A stretch of DNA of 15,467 bases from Verrucomicrobia bacterium UBA1727 (GTDB lineage: Bacteria > Verrucomicrobiota > Kiritimatiellia > RFP12 > UBA1067): contig DCIL01000023.1 of NCBI GenBank assembly GCA_002315875.1, positions 15,376-30,842 of the forward strand. Direction: 5' to 3'. This document shows, one piece after another, positions 14,811-15,467 of the stretch (its first letter is position 1; each line of letters opens with the position of its first letter). The position numbers and the translations under genes were made by a program. The notes below the pieces were generated by a model, which ran no database searches, had not been told where the DNA came from, and saw only the letters and a list, made by a program, of their open reading frames with translations.

Positions 14811-15467
14811 TTACTTGACCGTGCGTTTCTTGCGCGGCTTCGGCTGACCGATTTCACCGAGCATCTTGCGGAACGAACCCTTGCGCACGTTGAAGGGCTT
14901 GCCGCCTTTGATACGGGTAAATTCGCAAGCACGAATCTTCGCGCTGTCGTTCTCATCGGGACCGACCACGCCGGACTCACCGGCGAGCGCGCACTCGACC
15001 GCCTTCTCGGCGCACTTCGAGATGAGCTTGAGATCCTTAGTGCAAGGCGCGGCGGCACGGGCGAAGTAACCGGACTTGAAGACCTGCACCTTCTCCGCAT
15101 GCAGCAGTTCGCCGAAACGCTTGCCGATGTATTGTCCGACATTGACCTTGTCAAGCCGCGGATGGCCGAACGCATCCACCGGCACCTCTTCACCGCGGCG
15201 GCGCATCTCGGCGATGATGTCCTTGACGCCCGCACCCTCGGAGACGAAGATGTTGACGGAATCAACTTCGTCCATGATCTTCGCAAGACGCCTGGCCTCG
15301 GCGCGGAAGTCGATCTTGCATTCCGGCACATAGACCGCATGCACGTCCTGACGCGCACGGGTGAGCTTGAAAGCGTCGACGAAAAGTCCCTTCGACTCCA
15401 TCGAGGCGAGCATCTTGCGATAGACCTGCGCGGTCTTGTAGGTGAGCCAGCCGCAGTTGCGACCCAT
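14811..15467 (-). CDS. pfp: Probable PPi-dependent 6-phosphofructokinase, C-terminal part (5' end outside window)
   Basis: The 218 visible residues are roughly the C-terminal half of a phosphofructokinase that converts fructose 6-phosphate to fructose 1,6-bisphosphate, probably with pyrophosphate as donor. The window begins at MGRNCGWLT, the MGRxxG motif that contacts fructose 6-phosphate. Later blocks FVSEGAG, DAFGHPRLDKVNVGQYIGKRFG and VFKSGYFARAAAPCTKDLKLI are typical of short PPi-dependent enzymes of about 400 residues. The diagnostic GGD/GGN donor-site motif lies upstream and is not visible, so donor choice is inferred from these family blocks. The M at the window edge is internal, not a start. 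The reaction is reversible when PPi-driven. It is the first visible gene of the minus-strand operon; upstream members and its promoter are outside. Confidence 0.88.
   Translation of the reverse strand: MGRNCGWLTYKTAQVYRKMLASMESKGLFVDAFKLTRARQDVHAVYVPECKIDFRAEARRLAKIMDEVDSVNIFVSEGAGVKDIIAEMRRRGEEVPVDAFGHPRLDKVNVGQYIGKRFGELLHAEKVQVFKSGYFARAAAPCTKDLKLISKCAEKAVECALAGESGVVGPDENDSAKIRACEFTRIKGGKPFNVRKGSFRKMLGEIGQPKPRKKRTVK

Overview
The window looks like an ordinary chromosomal segment of a free-replicating bacterium using the standard genetic code, with moderate-to-high GC and very tight gene packing. Most junctions are 4-base ATGA overlaps, 1-base overlaps or gaps of 0-12 bases. Several traits suggest the Planctomycetes-Verrucomicrobia-Chlamydiae superphylum, possibly a Kiritimatiellae- or Lentisphaerae-like lineage. 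These are a membrane Ser/Thr kinase with a long Ala-rich outer region, a signal peptidase with a large insert, a probable PPi-dependent phosphofructokinase, and a single-domain nucleoside kinase. That placement is inferred from gene content only and is moderately uncertain. I see no transposase, integrase, phage gene, CRISPR array or rRNA, and no gene-free stretch above 300 bases.

Left, plus strand (1-3671): the 3' part of a PLP aminotransferase comes first. A near-consensus sigma-70 promoter follows, overlapped by an 8-bp inverted repeat, and it drives tRNA-Ser(CGA) and tRNA-Gly(CCC). Only 21 bases after the tRNA-Gly CCA end, recN starts with GTG. recN overlaps a dehydroquinate-synthase-fold (EboD-like) gene whose active-site residues look largely replaced.

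Middle, plus strand (3672-7424): a promoter with a perfect TATAAT and an 18-bp near-palindrome filling its spacer lies so close to the next ATG that the transcript should be leaderless. It heads a compact operon: PotD-like polyamine-binding lipoprotein, NAD kinase, P-loop nucleoside kinase, endonuclease IV (nfo). With recN, the left half carries two DNA-repair genes.

Right, minus strand (15467 down to 7437): a second compact operon is read towards the left. In order it holds the 3' half of pfp, a HAD-fold protein with eroded catalytic motifs, signal peptidase I (lepB), a transmembrane Ser/Thr kinase, a class I aminotransferase, an exported protein with a faint YdjY-like N-terminus, and a membrane-anchored coiled-coil, low-complexity protein. 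It meets the nfo operon tail to tail with a 12-base gap and no terminator. The operon combines glycolysis, protein export, envelope signalling and two uncharacterised envelope proteins.

The most unusual content is two probable pseudo-enzymes (DHQS-like and HAD-like), the leaderless promoter/operator at 3674-3711, the dyad over the tRNA promoter, and the insertion inside signal peptidase I. No clearly novel multi-gene defence or mobile system is visible.
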